The notes beneath the pieces were generated by a model. That model worked only from the letters and a program-made list of their open reading frames with translations, did no database searches and was not told the origin of the DNA. Shown here piece by piece: positions 49,474-61,853 of a stretch of 64,000 nucleotides of DNA. Position numbers and translations under genes: made by a program. Within the stretch, counting starts at the first letter, position 1. Every line of letters starts with the position of its first letter. This stretch comes from Brevipalpus yothersi. Taxonomy: Eukaryota > Arthropoda > Arachnida > Trombidiformes > Tenuipalpidae. The stretch spans positions 186,118-250,117 of the forward strand of contig QZCP01000523.1 in the NCBI GenBank assembly GCA_003956705.1, written 5' to 3'.

Positions 49474-49629
49474 ATGCAGAGGAGTTTTGATGCACTGGTG
49501 GTTGGATTTCTCGATGATTTGAATCAGGAGATCAGTATCAAGTTGAATGAATCGGATCTGAATAAATTAGAGAAAAAAATTCAAGCTAGTTTGATTGAAT
49601 CATCCTGTGTCTCTAGTTCAATCGAATGA
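49474..49629 (+). CDS. 51-aa small open frame, unknown
   Basis: An ATG frame of 51 codons 210 bp downstream of APC4. The residues suggest an amphipathic helical protein (FDALVVGFLDDLNQE, then LNKLEKKIQASLIESS) without repeats or low complexity. I do not recognise it. It may be a small gene, a terminal exon, or part of the APC4 3' UTR, since an AATAAA precedes it by a few bases. Confidence 0.25.
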   Translation: MQRSFDALVVGFLDDLNQEISIKLNESDLNKLEKKIQASLIESSCVSSSIE

Positions 49630-50307
49630 GGAGAGAATTTATTCCACATTTGTTGAAAAAACTAAATTTTAATGTCGTTAAGAAGAATAGTTAGCATATG
49701 AAGTGGATCAATGAAAAGCTCAGCCAATCCACTTCAACCGAGCAAAGTTTCACTAAAATCGATTGAAAATGTGTTCGATCAAGCGAACTCATCTCTTAAA
49801 AGGATGAAACTGGTGAATTATCTGAATCGATACGAATTCATCTGATTAACTCTTATCTTTTTCCATGGATTGATTGATCACTCTCCACCTCATTATGCAT
49901 TGCCACCTCCCATTTGATTTTCAATTAACTTTAGAGAGAAGATTGTTGATTTGAAGGAAAAAATCATCCTCTCGAAATCTAATTCAATTTTGGTGAATTA
50001 TCATTCGAAGCGATTCTATTACCAAGAGGACTGAGCCCGACTTATTCCGTGACTAATTTCGCTAATGAATCTTCATTAGAAATCAGCTTAAAAGTCAACA
50101 AAAGAGAAAACTGGAGAGTCTCAGGGTAATAGGCGAATAGAAAAAATTCATGAGAAGTTATCCCTAAACTTATCACAGCAGCCATTTCTTGACTTTTAAG
50201 CCATTATAATTACTTCAACTACCACCGTACTGTTCAAAAATTTGATCAATCCGAGTTTAGGATTTTTGTACGATTGATTAGAAGATCTCAAGTATGCAGT
50301 TATTTCA

Positions 50308-50313
50308 TTTATT
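50308..50313 (-). promoter_or_regulatory. Candidate poly(A) signal of the metallothionein-like gene
   Basis: TTTATT on the plus strand reads AATAAA on the minus strand, about 130 nt after the stop codon. Confidence 0.5.
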
Positions 50314-50444
50314 CAGGGGAATAATTTTTCAAAGAGAAAGAGACTTGAATAACTGAAAAAATGGGCGCGCACCATATATCAGCATCTCTTGAGCCATATT
50401 GATTCCAGTAAAATTTCGGCTGACCAAATCACCAAATCACCAGC

Positions 50445-51304
50445 TTAATGGCATCTGGATTCAGGACAGCATCGGCAGCATCCACATGATGGTCCACCAG
50501 AGCAGTTAGTGCATCGACAACAGTCACACCTGTGGGTAGATGAAGAGATGATATTGAAAATTATCTCTCGCCTAGTGATTGTCTATTGGAATGTAACGGT
50601 AACTAGAAATGAGAGGATGCTCGCTTCTCAATGTGTCTGCCTCTGTTTATCAATCAAATATCCTCTGGTGGATACAACTAGGAACTGGAAATGATTGGAT
50701 AAAGTTGATGTATATATATTGGATAGGAGAGGGAGAGAAAGAGAGAGAAAGAGAGAGGATCATTTTGCCCTCCTCCTAAGCTACTGCTCTGCATGCACCA
50801 TGGAGATGTGAGTATTAGCATTTCGAGAAGTCATGTAATGGCTTTTGGGCTTATCATGGTGAAGGGAGTAACAAGTCAATATACAATATACAATATATAT
50901 ATAGTTTAAAGATATATTCCATACCTGCCACCAGTTTTGCCAGCTTGACAGCATCGGCATGGATCACAACGACATCGTGGGCTGCATTTATTTTGTCGTC
51001 CTACAGAGATAGAATAAATGATCGAAAGATGATTAAGTTGTGAGGCTCACATCACGATAGGGAGAGAAGAGAGAAAGGAGAAGGCAAAATTGGTGAAGAG
51101 AATTGTTCATTCAGAATCTTCCGAGAAAAGAACATCAATCTTCTATATGATGATATAAATGAAAACGTTAACAATTTAATGTCAAAAGAACGGGGAATTC
51201 TTACCTGGACAAGCATTGCAACAATTGCAACGTCCAGAAGGACAATTGCAGCCAGAATTTGAGCCACGTTGGGCAGCACAATCAGAACCTGAACCACAAG
51301 GCAT
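50445..51304 (-). CDS. Metallothionein-like cysteine-rich protein
   Basis: Metallothioneins bind zinc, copper and cadmium through clustered cysteines and buffer metals in the cytosol. Three exons (51205-51304, 50925-51000, 50445-50529), each with GT-AG borders and matching phases, encode 86 residues of which 25 are cysteine; aromatic residues are absent. Each exon encodes its own Cys cluster: GCNCPSGRCNCCNAC, then KCSPRCRCDPCRCC, then CDCCRC and a C-terminal CGCCRCCPESRC. Cys-x-Cys and Cys-Cys motifs throughout are typical of metallothioneins. There is no signal peptide. The introns are 204 and 395 bp. A TGCACAC element on the minus strand, 161 bp upstream of the ATG, fits the metal response element core TGCRCNC. 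The specific metallothionein class is not assigned, as the CC-rich pattern does not match the classical vertebrate, fly or crustacean patterns I know. Confidence 0.88.
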
Positions 51305-51464
51305 TTTGTTTGTTAATTGAGAGAAGAAAGCACAAGGAGAAGAGAGTTGATAATAATTGGTAATTCGATGTTCTTGATACGCAAGAAAAGTTCGATATCG
51401 AATTCATGTCTGCGGCCATTATATCCGTCGATTTGATGGGTCCGTGAAGCAAAATTAAAGCTTC

Positions 51465-51471
51465 GTGTGCA
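51465..51471 (-). promoter_or_regulatory. Candidate metal response element
   Basis: Minus-strand TGCACAC agrees with the MRE core TGCRCNC bound by MTF-1, 161 bp before the metallothionein start codon. A single 7-mer can occur by chance; no second copy was seen nearby in the promoter. Confidence 0.4.
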
Positions 51472-53105
51472 AAAAAATTTCACCCTTTTGGTGCAAGAAT
51501 ATCATACTTTTGGTATTCCTAGGACAGGTAAACTAAATGGAGCCATTGTTTCGACAGAGATATCATATCTAATCCAAATTCCTTTCAATAAATCGTAAAC
51601 ACTTTGACAATAGCTTCAGTCTGGCTTATCTGTAATCTGCTTGTTTCGAATATTGGACCTTGTCCTTCCCGAAATTTCTGTAGCTTTCGGATCATGTATT
51701 GCTCTCAATCCAATTTTTTCTGATGAAGAGGTGGACAAAGGCCACTAATAGCTCTAACCAGCGAATCAGAAGTAGAGACACACAATCAAAGCCATATTCT
51801 CCAAGATATAATTCAGGAAAATTGACTGTTAGGTTAGTATACTATGCTGTTAGTCAGAGTAGTCACTATTTAAGTGTAGAACTTGCTTACAAAATGAGAT
51901 GAAGTCTGAAAAGTTTATTTGAAATTGAATTCTTGAAATGCATTCAAGTTGTGACAAAGTAGATTTTGGTGCCCACAAAATAAATATTGAATTTTCTTAT
52001 TGGTTGCAGAAGAGGAAAACAGTTGATGAAATCAAAATTCACTTGAGTCTATTCAAATCAGCAAGCCACTCAGTTCAAATGCCTTTGGGAAGAAAATGGT
52101 TGATTGAAATGAATTAAACTTGAAAATATACAATAATATGTACCATGAAAACTAAGGCCAAAGTTCAATTGCTTTCCACATGAGACATTAATTTGTGTGC
52201 AGAAAATGTGATTTGTTCAAATTTTTCTTGACTAAAATCCGCATGAACTATTCCACACATCCCACAATATCAGTATGCATATAAAAATATTCATCTGGAA
52301 AATTTCGAAACTTTTTTTCTTCTTTTTCTCATTTCCTGATCAAGCGCTGCTAGCTTCATTTGAACCAGCTATTTTTTTCTTTTTTATACTAAATTTGCCC
52401 AACTTCGTAGGGATTCCAGCCTAACATTCAGAGAATTCGTGGAACAAGCTCTTCCCTATTGTTATTAATCCAAAGATTAGTTGAATAATACTTCAAACCA
52501 CTGGTGCTATTTCGATTGATCAATACTTGGCGTCGAAAAGAGCATCTCACAATAATCAAGGAAGAAAGAAATATTTGACTTCCAGACACACACACATATG
52601 TACTATAACTACTATTCAGATGTAAAGGTGAACATTCTGATAACATGAGAAGAGAGCATTCCTGAGAATAATGGTCTCTCATCAAATCTACCAGAAGAGG
52701 CTGTTGAATGCTGCTCGAGCCGGAGAGAAAGAGAAAGAGAGAGAGAATGAAGACTTTCTGTCTGGAAAAACTGATGGAATCGTTTCCATAAGCTCGCTCA
52801 TCCTCTTTCATGAGCCATCATACGATACACACTCAACAGAGCCCACAACAAATAGCCAAATAGTCATGGATGGTTGAGAGGGCGAGAAAAAAAATTCTAT
52901 TCACAGGAAACACATCTCATCTCAAGCTTTTTCTCTACTCTGACCCACACACAATATTTGATTTGAAGCTTGTAATTTGTATTTTTCTTAAACAAAACGG
53001 AACAAAACGTTGCTGTATATGTACATATCGAATAACGGTAAATGAAAAGGACATGCTCAACTCCTTATCTCTCTCGCGCACTTTTTCTCTCGATTCAAAG
53101 TGAAT

Positions 53106-53117
53106 GAGAGAGAAAGA

Positions 53118-53165
<48 letters not shown>
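53106..53165. repeat. (GA)n microsatellite
   Basis: A GA tract of about 28 units with A interruptions at its left end. Confidence 0.95.
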
Positions 53166-53167
<2 letters not shown>

Positions 53168-53624
53168 CCTGTGGGTTGAAAGGATGATGAGAAGTGGACA
53201 TGGTCGATATACCGTTAAAGTTGCATCAAGTGTGGTGACGATCTTGGTGAGAGAGATAGAGATATGTACACTTTTTCTTGGTATGAAACTGATATGTGTG
53301 TATATTCATGAATGAATGGATACTATCGCTAGTACTACTGCTGCTACTGCTTATTAAGTTGTCATATTCAATCTTGTATCCATCATCATTTGTATCAATG
53401 TGATAATGATTAACAAATTGATTTGCCGTGTCGTTCTACTAAACACTTTGATTCCCGCTCAATTCAAGTGTTTGTAAATATTACCACTATCATTAATATC
53501 ATCATTTGAAGCGTGTTTTTGGATGACTATCATTTGGAGAAAGTAGAAGGAGAGAAAAATTTTTTATCATTCAACTTTTGCCGGGCAAGCTACTGTAAGC
53601 TGCCAATACTATAATCCATTTTTG

Positions 53625-54814
53625 ATGCCATCCTTGAATCATAATCAAATATCATTGACTACATCATTGTCCAGTTTGGAATCTAATTCACACATTTCGC
53701 CAATATCATCAACCTTGGTGCCATCCTCATCGTCGATGGCTCACTTGAATCTCTTGAATCAATCGGCGCCTTATCATTTAACCATCACAACATCATGTCC
53801 AACAGGTTCATTGCCGGTCTCGTCCTTATTCAAAGTGAAAGATAATCGAGTTGATATTACTAGACATCCACAACATCAACATCAACACCAACAATTACAT
53901 CAACATCAACCTCAACAACGGCAACAATTTAGTGCCTCTCCTAACAAAACATCAAACGGAATCGAAAGACAAACCGTAAGTGAATCATATTGTTCGACTA
54001 TCGGCCATTGACCATTGACCATTGGCCATTGGTCATTTTTCACCTCTCATATTTATGATAACATAGTTTTCGAAAGAAAAAAAATTTAGGTTAATTCTTA
54101 CTAAATTAATGACAATCAAAGGTGAGTGGAAGGCAAGGGTTAAAAAGACTATATTTCAGTAGCTTCAAGGGATTCAAGGTAAAGTGAGTGGAAAAGTGAT
54201 GAAATCTCAAATCGATTTTCATCATGCATGATACACTTTTCAACTTGATGAGCATACTCATGATGATGAGTATGGATAAAGGAAATAGGAAGAGAAAGAA
54301 AGAAAGAAAGAAAGAGAGATGAAGAGAGGGTGAAAAAAGTAAAACCATCATTAACCCAATCATTTGACTTGAAATAGGAGGAAGAGAGGATGCTTTCCGT
54401 TAATATGATTGACTTTTCCAGAGCACTTACCATGTTTGCTTCACTTTCAATTTGCTATTCCTGAATATTCCCCATCTCAACCATAGGTCCAGTCATCACA
54501 GACACACACAGACACACACACTCATATAGCAGTAGGTAGTAGCTTGAGTAACTTGAGATTGGATCTGGCATGGCTAAATCGGATTGAGTCTCATGAGTGT
54601 TTCTTTCTCGAAAAATGCCTTCATCTTATTCCTCCTCCTCCTTCTTCTTCATCTTCTTCTATCATGCATAGTATGCACACATACACACATTCACTTCATA
54701 TGCACATGTATGCATACCAATGTTTGAGATGATTTGGCCAGAATCGTCTGGTTTATTGCATGTTGATGATGATAATATGCATAAAGATTATGCATCAAAG
54801 AGGAAAGAGAAAGA

Positions 54815-54880
<66 letters not shown>

Positions 54881-56956
54881 TATAGATAAGAATTTTTCTA
54901 ATGGAAGAAACGTGTCCCTTGAATGCTTTTCGAGGGTCAAAAAATCAAAATCAAAATATTTATATGGCATGTCTGTGTGTATTCTTTTCTCACTACTTTA
55001 AGCGAGAAAGACTAGACTAGATCATGGGAATAAATGCATAAGTTCTATCGCATCAAGAAAAGACGATGCTGGTTGCTGCTCACTGTAATAATAATAACTG
55101 GCAATAGTTAAGATATCATAATATCTTTTGTTTCTCCCTTTTCTCGTTCAAATAAATCCCCAACTATATATACAATAAAAATATATGCCATAGTAAATTT
55201 ATCCATTCTTTTTTTCTTTTCTATTTTATTGTGAATGTTCAGAGATTTGCTATCAGAATCGAAAACATGAGTACATGATTGAGATGGATTTCGAAAAGAT
55301 TCTGACAGAAAGAGATTTCAACTTCTTCTTTCTCTTTCTCTCTTTCTTTCTTTTTGGCTTTAGTGTTCTTCTGATTTTCTGATTCTTTTTCTTCTCTCTT
55401 CCATTTTTATCTCTTTCTCTTTCTCCCTCCCTTTCAGCAAACAGACATCGATCAAGAGCAAATTCTTCTCAACGAAAGAATTCAAGATTTTATTCCACTG
55501 AATGACGATGTAACCGGATTAATTTTGAAGGATACCTCTTCTCCGCACGAATATTCTCAGAGTGTTGAAAAATGTGACATATTTATACCATCTTCATCCA
55601 GTAATTGTAATTCAAGTCAACCTAAGAGGCTACATGTGAGCAATATACCATTCAGATTTCGAGATCCTGATATAAGGCAGCTTTTTGGGGTAAGTTGAAG
55701 TGACAATATAAATCTTGTGCCTTTCGAGGGATGGAAACGAAATTTTCTCTCCTCTCTCAGTAAACGGCAAAAAGTCCATTGACACACTTAGATAGACTTG
55801 TATTCCAGAGCACTTGTCAGAGCTTGTTCATTGTTTTTTGGGCATTATTAAGCGTGTGAAGATTAGGATACACTTTGATCACACAAATACAAAGCTTCAC
55901 CCTTAGTTAAGAGTGTTGATTAGAACATTCGTTAATAACAGGTAATAGCTTTCTATTCCTTCACATTTATCCGGTAAAATTGATCATCTTTTTTTGCTCA
56001 GCTCAAAACATGTTGATAGAAGATGGACAGCGAAAGATATTTGCCACCAGAATGAAAAACCAATCGATGTATTTTCATGTATTTCATTCTGTGGGAATGT
56101 GTGTGAATCGAAAGAAAGAAGAGGAAAAAAAAGAAGAAGAAGAAATTGAAAAACTCATAGAAGATATCGAAAAAGTTATCTGAGTGACTTTGAAGAAAAA
56201 ATTTCAACTCAAAATTCTGATCGAGTTGAAAACTTCAATGGATGTGTTGATGACATACATGGAATCGATTCATGGAGGTGAAAAGAATATCTATTTGGAC
56301 TATACGCACATGGGGAAAAGATGGTGTGAAGATGGGAAAAAGAAGCTTCAAGAGTTCTTCTTCCAAGGTTGCTATTACACACATCCATCTTTTGGTCACC
56401 ATAGGTTTTTCCGATAGTCCAGAGTGTTGTGCAATATTTTTCTCTCTGCTGAATGTAACATTCCCGAAGGATGATAGGTGTATCTCATGCTTGAGGATGT
56501 GGAAAGCTTTTCTTTTCTCTTCTTTCCAACATCTTTGTGTTCGTTAATCTGATTAATATCATTTAACACAACAGTTCGATTTGCAGTCAGTGAAAAATTG
56601 CCAAAATCCTTCAATTTCGTCACCGTTTGCCATATATTCTTACTTCAAATTTTGATCACGTTTACAAGTCTGACGTTCATCTCTTTTTTCTCTCTTGCTC
56701 TACTTTTTTTCCCTGTATAATTCATGTCCAGCACTTTGGCCAAATACTGGACATCGAGATTATTTTCAATGAAAGAGGGTCAAAGGTAAGATTTTCCACT
56801 TATGCAATTTGATTTCCGAGAACAGACACACATACACATGATATCTGAACATAAATACACTCACCAATTTGACCTATTGATCAGTAAATGTACTAGAGCG
56901 AATGTGAATAGTGTCAAGTGAGTTGATTCAGGCATCATTCGATGGGCAAAAGAGGG

Positions 56957-56990
<34 letters not shown>

Positions 56991-59900
56991 TACAGGCAAC
57001 TCATTAGCTCTTGAAGCCTTTAGCAACATCCATTGAGGTGTTGATTCTCACCATCATCTGTGTCCATTCGAATATACAAGATTCGTGTTATCAATGTTCT
57101 CTCTTTATACAATCGTTCTGTTTGGGAGAATTTTTCTTTCTTTCTTTCTCTCTCTATTTTCCTACCTATCTCTTCTTCTTCATGACATAGCGTGACTAAT
57201 CTAAGAAGATCACAGAGAGAGAAGCTAGTGTGATGAGCATTATACTTGAATGGGAAATATTTTCGCGCTGAAAGTGTCCAACAGAGCGAGCAAACCGAGC
57301 AAAATGCAAGTAAGTGAAAAGCAAGTAACACTGTTGGAAAGTATGGAGAACGAGAGATAGAGAGAAAGCAAAGTAAAAAGGAGACTATTCTGGAAGAAAG
57401 AGGTGGAAGAAAGCGATGAAGAGAGAGAAGAAGAAGAGGACGAAGATGAAGATGTAGACTTGATATTATCCATCTTCGAGAATAGTAAAGTAGACAGAGA
57501 ACATTTTACCGTATTGTATCACCTCAAAATGGATAGCAGTAAAGGATCGATTTCTTCATCATGGTTTTCGTTTGGCTAATCGAATGTGATCCTTTCCCTT
57601 TCCCTCTCTCTCTCTATCTCTCACATGAATTGAATGCGAAACCAACTCATCAAACTTGGTCCTTTCCCCCGAAAAAAGTTCTGCTCTACTAAATTCATTG
57701 CACCCATATAGCTTTATATATACAGTTAAAGTGTGAGGATCTTCAACACACACTGATCAGGAAGAGAGAAGTATTCTATCTTGAGAATGACCAAGAAAGA
57801 GGGCCCAAAGAAGAAGATCGTTTTCTAGCACTCCTGAGGTTAATGTAAATCCTAGGGATACCAAAATCATTATTGATGATAAACTGGGCTATCAATTCAC
57901 TGGAAGATTTTTCCATGGTCCTCTGTGAATCTTTCCCATTTCAATTTGAACATACCCTTTTTCCATGAATTTCTGAGCTCCTGACATTATTTGGCAATAG
58001 AAAGTGAGATTAGTGTCACTCTAGTTGGAAACAACATTGCATCGGAATTCACGAGAGTACTCTTGAAAAATAACCAGCTTCCATAAACATTCAAAGTGAA
58101 GACATTTTATAGTGTGTATAGTTGTAATAGGGAAAAAGAATTCTGATGAGAAGAGAAAAAGGAATATTCGTCCACATGAACAGTGGCTCAATGACTGTTA
58201 AGTTTGCATGCATGCAAGAGTGAATCAAATTAGCCGTGGTCGATATCAACTCAATTAATTCTAAGCGTGCCTGTCAGAAAGGTTTAACAAAATTCTTACT
58301 CAATCGATACAGATTCATGTCAAACCTGGTGAGCAGGTGATTTATCTGTGTGTGAATTATCACCTTAAATTAGATCAGATTTTGGACCATGTGTCTACTT
58401 TTATTACTCACCTTTTTCATCACCAATCGATTTTCTTTTCTTTCTTACTCTTCTCTTCTTCTTTTCACGCATTTTTTGTCACTTTTTTTGACCTTCTTCA
58501 ACACATGAATGTAACCAATTATTTGGTTTCTTTTCTCAACACCCTTTTGATTGATTAACAGCTATATTTGATTGTACTCAAATCCTATTCAATGTTCATT
58601 TTTTGAAGGGTTTCGGTTTCGTTACTTTTGCGGACTCTATGGATGCTGAGAGGGCTCGTGACCATCTCAATGGAAGTATTGTGGAAGGTAGAAAAATAGA
58701 GGTAAGCTGAGAGAAATTCCCTTTCTCTCTCTCTTTCTCGAAAATTCTCTCGATATAATATACATGGGCTATATTTTGATTCAATTATGTTTACTGGAAT
58801 TTTGCATGATTCATTATTCTCTATACATACACGTACGTTCATATATATGTGTGTGTGAAAGGCAACATTTATTCTGATAATTTCATTTGCCCATGAAACT
58901 GTGGTGAAACTTCTACTACAATAGTGATGAACATAAGAATGGCAAAATTTCAGTTCAACCACTTTTCAGAGTTTCGATAATTATTTGCCAGTGCAACTAT
59001 TTTGAATAATCAAGTTGATTTTCCGCTTTAATTGAGGCATTATTCGAGTAGCATAATGATTATCAATTTGAAGGGGTCAATCTTTTACTTCCTCTCTCTC
59101 TCATTTTCTATCCACTTTGGAATACCATTTTGAATACTCTCTTGCCTGAATGGAATGCTTTTATTTTTCCCATGGAATACAATCACAGCTCGAGCATGTT
59201 TCAGATCATTTTCTGTGGAAAAACGTTTCCCTCTCTCAACATTTCGAAGCCAGTAGGCAATTGCACTGTTCTAAAGCTGTTCTTTTTCAAGGTATGTACA
59301 CACACGTTCAAGGGTGTATGTGTGTGTGTATATATAACACTTGGAAGAAAAGGAATACCGTTCAGCATGTTGGAATAAGTTTTCACACATCTATCCATTG
59401 TAAATATGCATGCTACTTGATCGGTCATTTATTTTGCTTCTTGTCATCGTTTTTTGCATAATTGATAGCTACTTGTGAGATATGAGCTGCATAATTTATG
59501 TTTCTCACTTGATGTGATGATGATGAAAAAGAATAGGAAAGGAAAGGAGAGAGAAAAAATAAGAAGATGAAGAAAATGACTTGTAGCTTGAATCATATGT
59601 ATTCTCATCTCATCAAGTGGATTGATGCTTGAATTTTTATCTCTTTCCACTTTGATTACTGGCAATCAATAGTGAATCAATATTCTTTCTCTCTCTCTTC
59701 TTTGGAAGTTGTTAGCAAGAAAAACACTCAAATGAACTGATTCATTTTTGCCTCATTTCATCAAATGTACTTGACTTTACTCCCCAGATTTTATTTCACT
59801 TGATGGTCCATTTAGTCTTATTCCATTCTATCTGAACTTTTCGGGAAAATGATTTGCTCAATCTTGTCTCTATCTCTCACTCTCTCTTCTCTATTTGATT

Positions 59901-60019
59901 CATTCATTCATTCATTCCTGATCATCACCAATGCACCATGACAACGATTCCTATTTAGGTTAATAATGCCACTGCTCGAGTCCACAGTAGAAAGAATCAG
60001 CTAACTATTGAGTCAAATG
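53625..60019 (+). CDS. Rbfox1: Rbfox (RNA-binding Fox-1 homologue), 5' five coding exons; 3' part beyond window
   Basis: This is a splicing regulator that binds UGCAUG and promotes or represses alternative exons depending on position, mainly in neurons and muscle. Exons: 53625-53975, 55438-55689, 56732-56785 (54 nt), 58609-58701 (93 nt) and 59959-60019 (61 nt), giving 270 residues so far. All junction phases agree and the three internal lengths equal those of vertebrate Rbfox genes. The RRM (about residues 180-257) has RNP2 LHVSNI, then PFRFRDPDIRQLFG, then the HFGQILDIEIIFNERGSK exon, then RNP1 GFGFVTF, and ends with GRKIEVNNATARV. The N-terminus is low-complexity, Ser/Thr-rich then His/Gln-rich. 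The 61-nt exon ends in phase 1, so the C-terminal exons lie further on. The start ATG is tentative: the frame is open upstream to 53547 and other 5' exons are likely. Confidence 0.95.
53976..55437 (+). other. Rbfox intron after the N-terminal exon
   Basis: 1,462 bp. It has a CCATTG-type tandem run just after the donor (54004-54036), TGCATG at 54225-54230 and 54757-54762, GCATG at 54967-54971, a CA-rich stretch near 54500, and a long GA tract (54801-54877). No hidden exon was recognised. Confidence 0.7.
54801..54877. repeat. (GA)n microsatellite
   Basis: A GA tract of about 38 units in the first mapped Rbfox intron. Confidence 0.95.
55690..56731 (+). other. Rbfox intron before the 54-nt exon
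   Basis: 1,042 bp with no recognisable exon or TGCATG element. The open frames within it are chance. Confidence 0.7.
56960..56988. repeat. (GA)n microsatellite
   Basis: A GA tract of about 14 units. Confidence 0.9.
58205..58216 (+). promoter_or_regulatory. Double UGCAUG (Rbfox-binding) element upstream of the 93-nt exon
   Basis: TGCATGCATGCA contains two overlapping TGCATG sites in the sense strand of Rbfox, about 390 nt before the 93-nt exon. UGCAUG is the established Rbfox recognition sequence. Confidence 0.6.
58702..59958 (+). other. Rbfox intron after the 93-nt exon
   Basis: 1,257 bp. TGCATG occurs at 58803-58808, 102 nt after the donor, and again at 59407-59412. No exon was recognised. 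Confidence 0.7.
58803..58808 (+). promoter_or_regulatory. UGCAUG element downstream of the 93-nt exon
   Basis: One sense-strand TGCATG about 100 nt into the downstream intron, a position where Rbfox binding normally affects exon choice. Confidence 0.5.
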
Positions 60020-60939
60020 GTAAGTATACATATATCTATGATATTTTGCAAAAGGTTCCCATTTTTTGCTCCACTGATTATATACCTCTCGATTTTTGTT
60101 GTTCATCAGTTTATTGAATTTTTCTCCTCCCTTATGAGCACTCTTCTTTCCTTGACATTAAGGTGTGATAAATCTGTTCTCAATTATTTTATCATTTATG
60201 TTGATAAGATTATTTCGTCTATGAGATCATCTCAACCAAGTGGTGTAGAAATGTCAGCTCACATTTTGGAAACATTGGAAGAGAGAGACTTAGAATAAAT
60301 TCCAAGACTTTTCCTCTCCTTTATTTTCTCTCTCTTTTGCTTCCACTATTCCTCTTCCTCTTTAAGCTTTTGAACTATTCGTTTCTGTGTTGATCAAAAT
60401 CTTCAACATTTTCTGTTTTTGTTTCTACTTCACCCAATAGGATTTACCAGTGTATACCTATGTTCTGATTTTTCATGACACTTCACTTATCTTTTTCCTT
60501 CATCATTTTGTCTTCCTCTCTTCAATTCAATGCTCCAATAGACTCAAGCACATGATGCGAAACATTAGAAGCCACATTGAATGAAAGTGGACAGAGAAAT
60601 AACGGTAAAGAGAGGGAAGGAAGAAAGAGAGAAAGGTTTCGAATAACGGTCCAACATTCAATTCACCATTGGAAATTCTTCATTGTTTGTCATTATCTGA
60701 ACAAAAGTTCAACAGAGGAATAGGTAGAGGAATAGATAGAAATAGTATGATGGCAATCATGTTCATGATGATGATCGATGAGTAACAGAGAGAGGAGAAA
60801 GAGAATGTATACCTCTGCAATTGGTCCAATATCTTTGCCTTTTAATTTCCTTCTTCTATACTTTCTGTTGATTCTTCTCATCCATGTTTGATTTCTCGAG
60901 GCATGAAAGTATAGTGTAGGAGGAAAAAAAGATGGAAAA

Positions 60940-60958
60940 GATAGATAGATAGAAAGAT

Positions 60959-61011
<53 letters not shown>
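60940..61011. repeat. GATA run followed by (GA)n microsatellite
   Basis: A few GATA units grade into about 25 GA units. Confidence 0.95.
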
Positions 61012-61017
<6 letters not shown>

Positions 61018-61850
61018 GAACTAGTCCAAGAATTTCATGGAGCATCAGTAGATCAACCAATCCTCTACCTCTATATCATCATTTTGTGCATGTATGTGTG
61101 TGTGTATATATGTGTGTTCAGATAGAGTGGCTATGAGAAAATAGAGTTTTCCAATAGATTAATCAAACATTCCAAGTATCATTCTCATTCTCATGGTACT
61201 CAAACTGCTAGCCTTATGCTATCCCATCAATGATCTCAACCTCAACACAAAGGATAGATAATGCGTTGACCAAATCACCTGACTGACCAGCAGCCTTTGG
61301 CAATCAACCTTTTATCCATTGTATTTGATGGAGAAAGAGAAGAGATCTTGCTCTAATTTTCTTGTTTGCTTTATCTTTTCTCTCCTCTCTTCTATCTCAT
61401 CTTCTTTTCTACATGATTTGTGACTTATGAAGCAAGTTGCTGAGGCCGACATCCGATCATAACTCATCTAATTCTCATGATGATTGCCTTGGAATTGCAA
61501 CTATCTCTTCATTATATTAACCACTAAGAACTCATATTCGCTTTTCGTTCCTAAAGAAACATTCATTTTAATGATGAAGGTATAAGCCTACATTTTCAAC
61601 TATCTACGTTTTCTTCACATATACTCAGAGGGAAGCTAATTTTTGAAAGCAATCATAACTGGGCTAGATAATTGAAAGTAAAGTGCATATTGTGTGTGTG
61701 TGTGTGTGTATTTGATATGTGTGCCTCTCATACACATTGCCGTGAGGAAATACTCTTGATGGTTGAAAATGGGTTGAAAAGGCTGGAAAAAACAATCCGA
61801 TCAATTCACTTTTCAAAATTCCTTCACCGGAAATTCCGTAGGGCTCTTTT

Positions 61851-61853
<3 letters not shown>

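Larger units (their letters stand above)
49263..50444. other. APC4 3' flank and spacer to the metallothionein gene
   Basis: Apart from a small open frame at 49474-49629, no coding sequence was recognised. The metallothionein poly(A) signal (minus strand AATAAA) is at 50308-50313. Confidence 0.5.
51305..53624. other. Intergenic region, metallothionein promoter to Rbfox
   Basis: The left end is the metallothionein promoter (candidate MRE at 51465-51471). The rest shows no recognisable gene; it holds a GA tract at 53106-53165. The right end is the 5' flank or an upstream intron of Rbfox. Confidence 0.5.
56786..58608 (+). other. Rbfox intron before the 93-nt exon
   Basis: 1,823 bp. It contains a short GA tract (56960-56988), a serine-coding GAA-rich stretch near 57410 and the double TGCATG element at 58205-58216. 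No exon was recognised. Confidence 0.7.
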
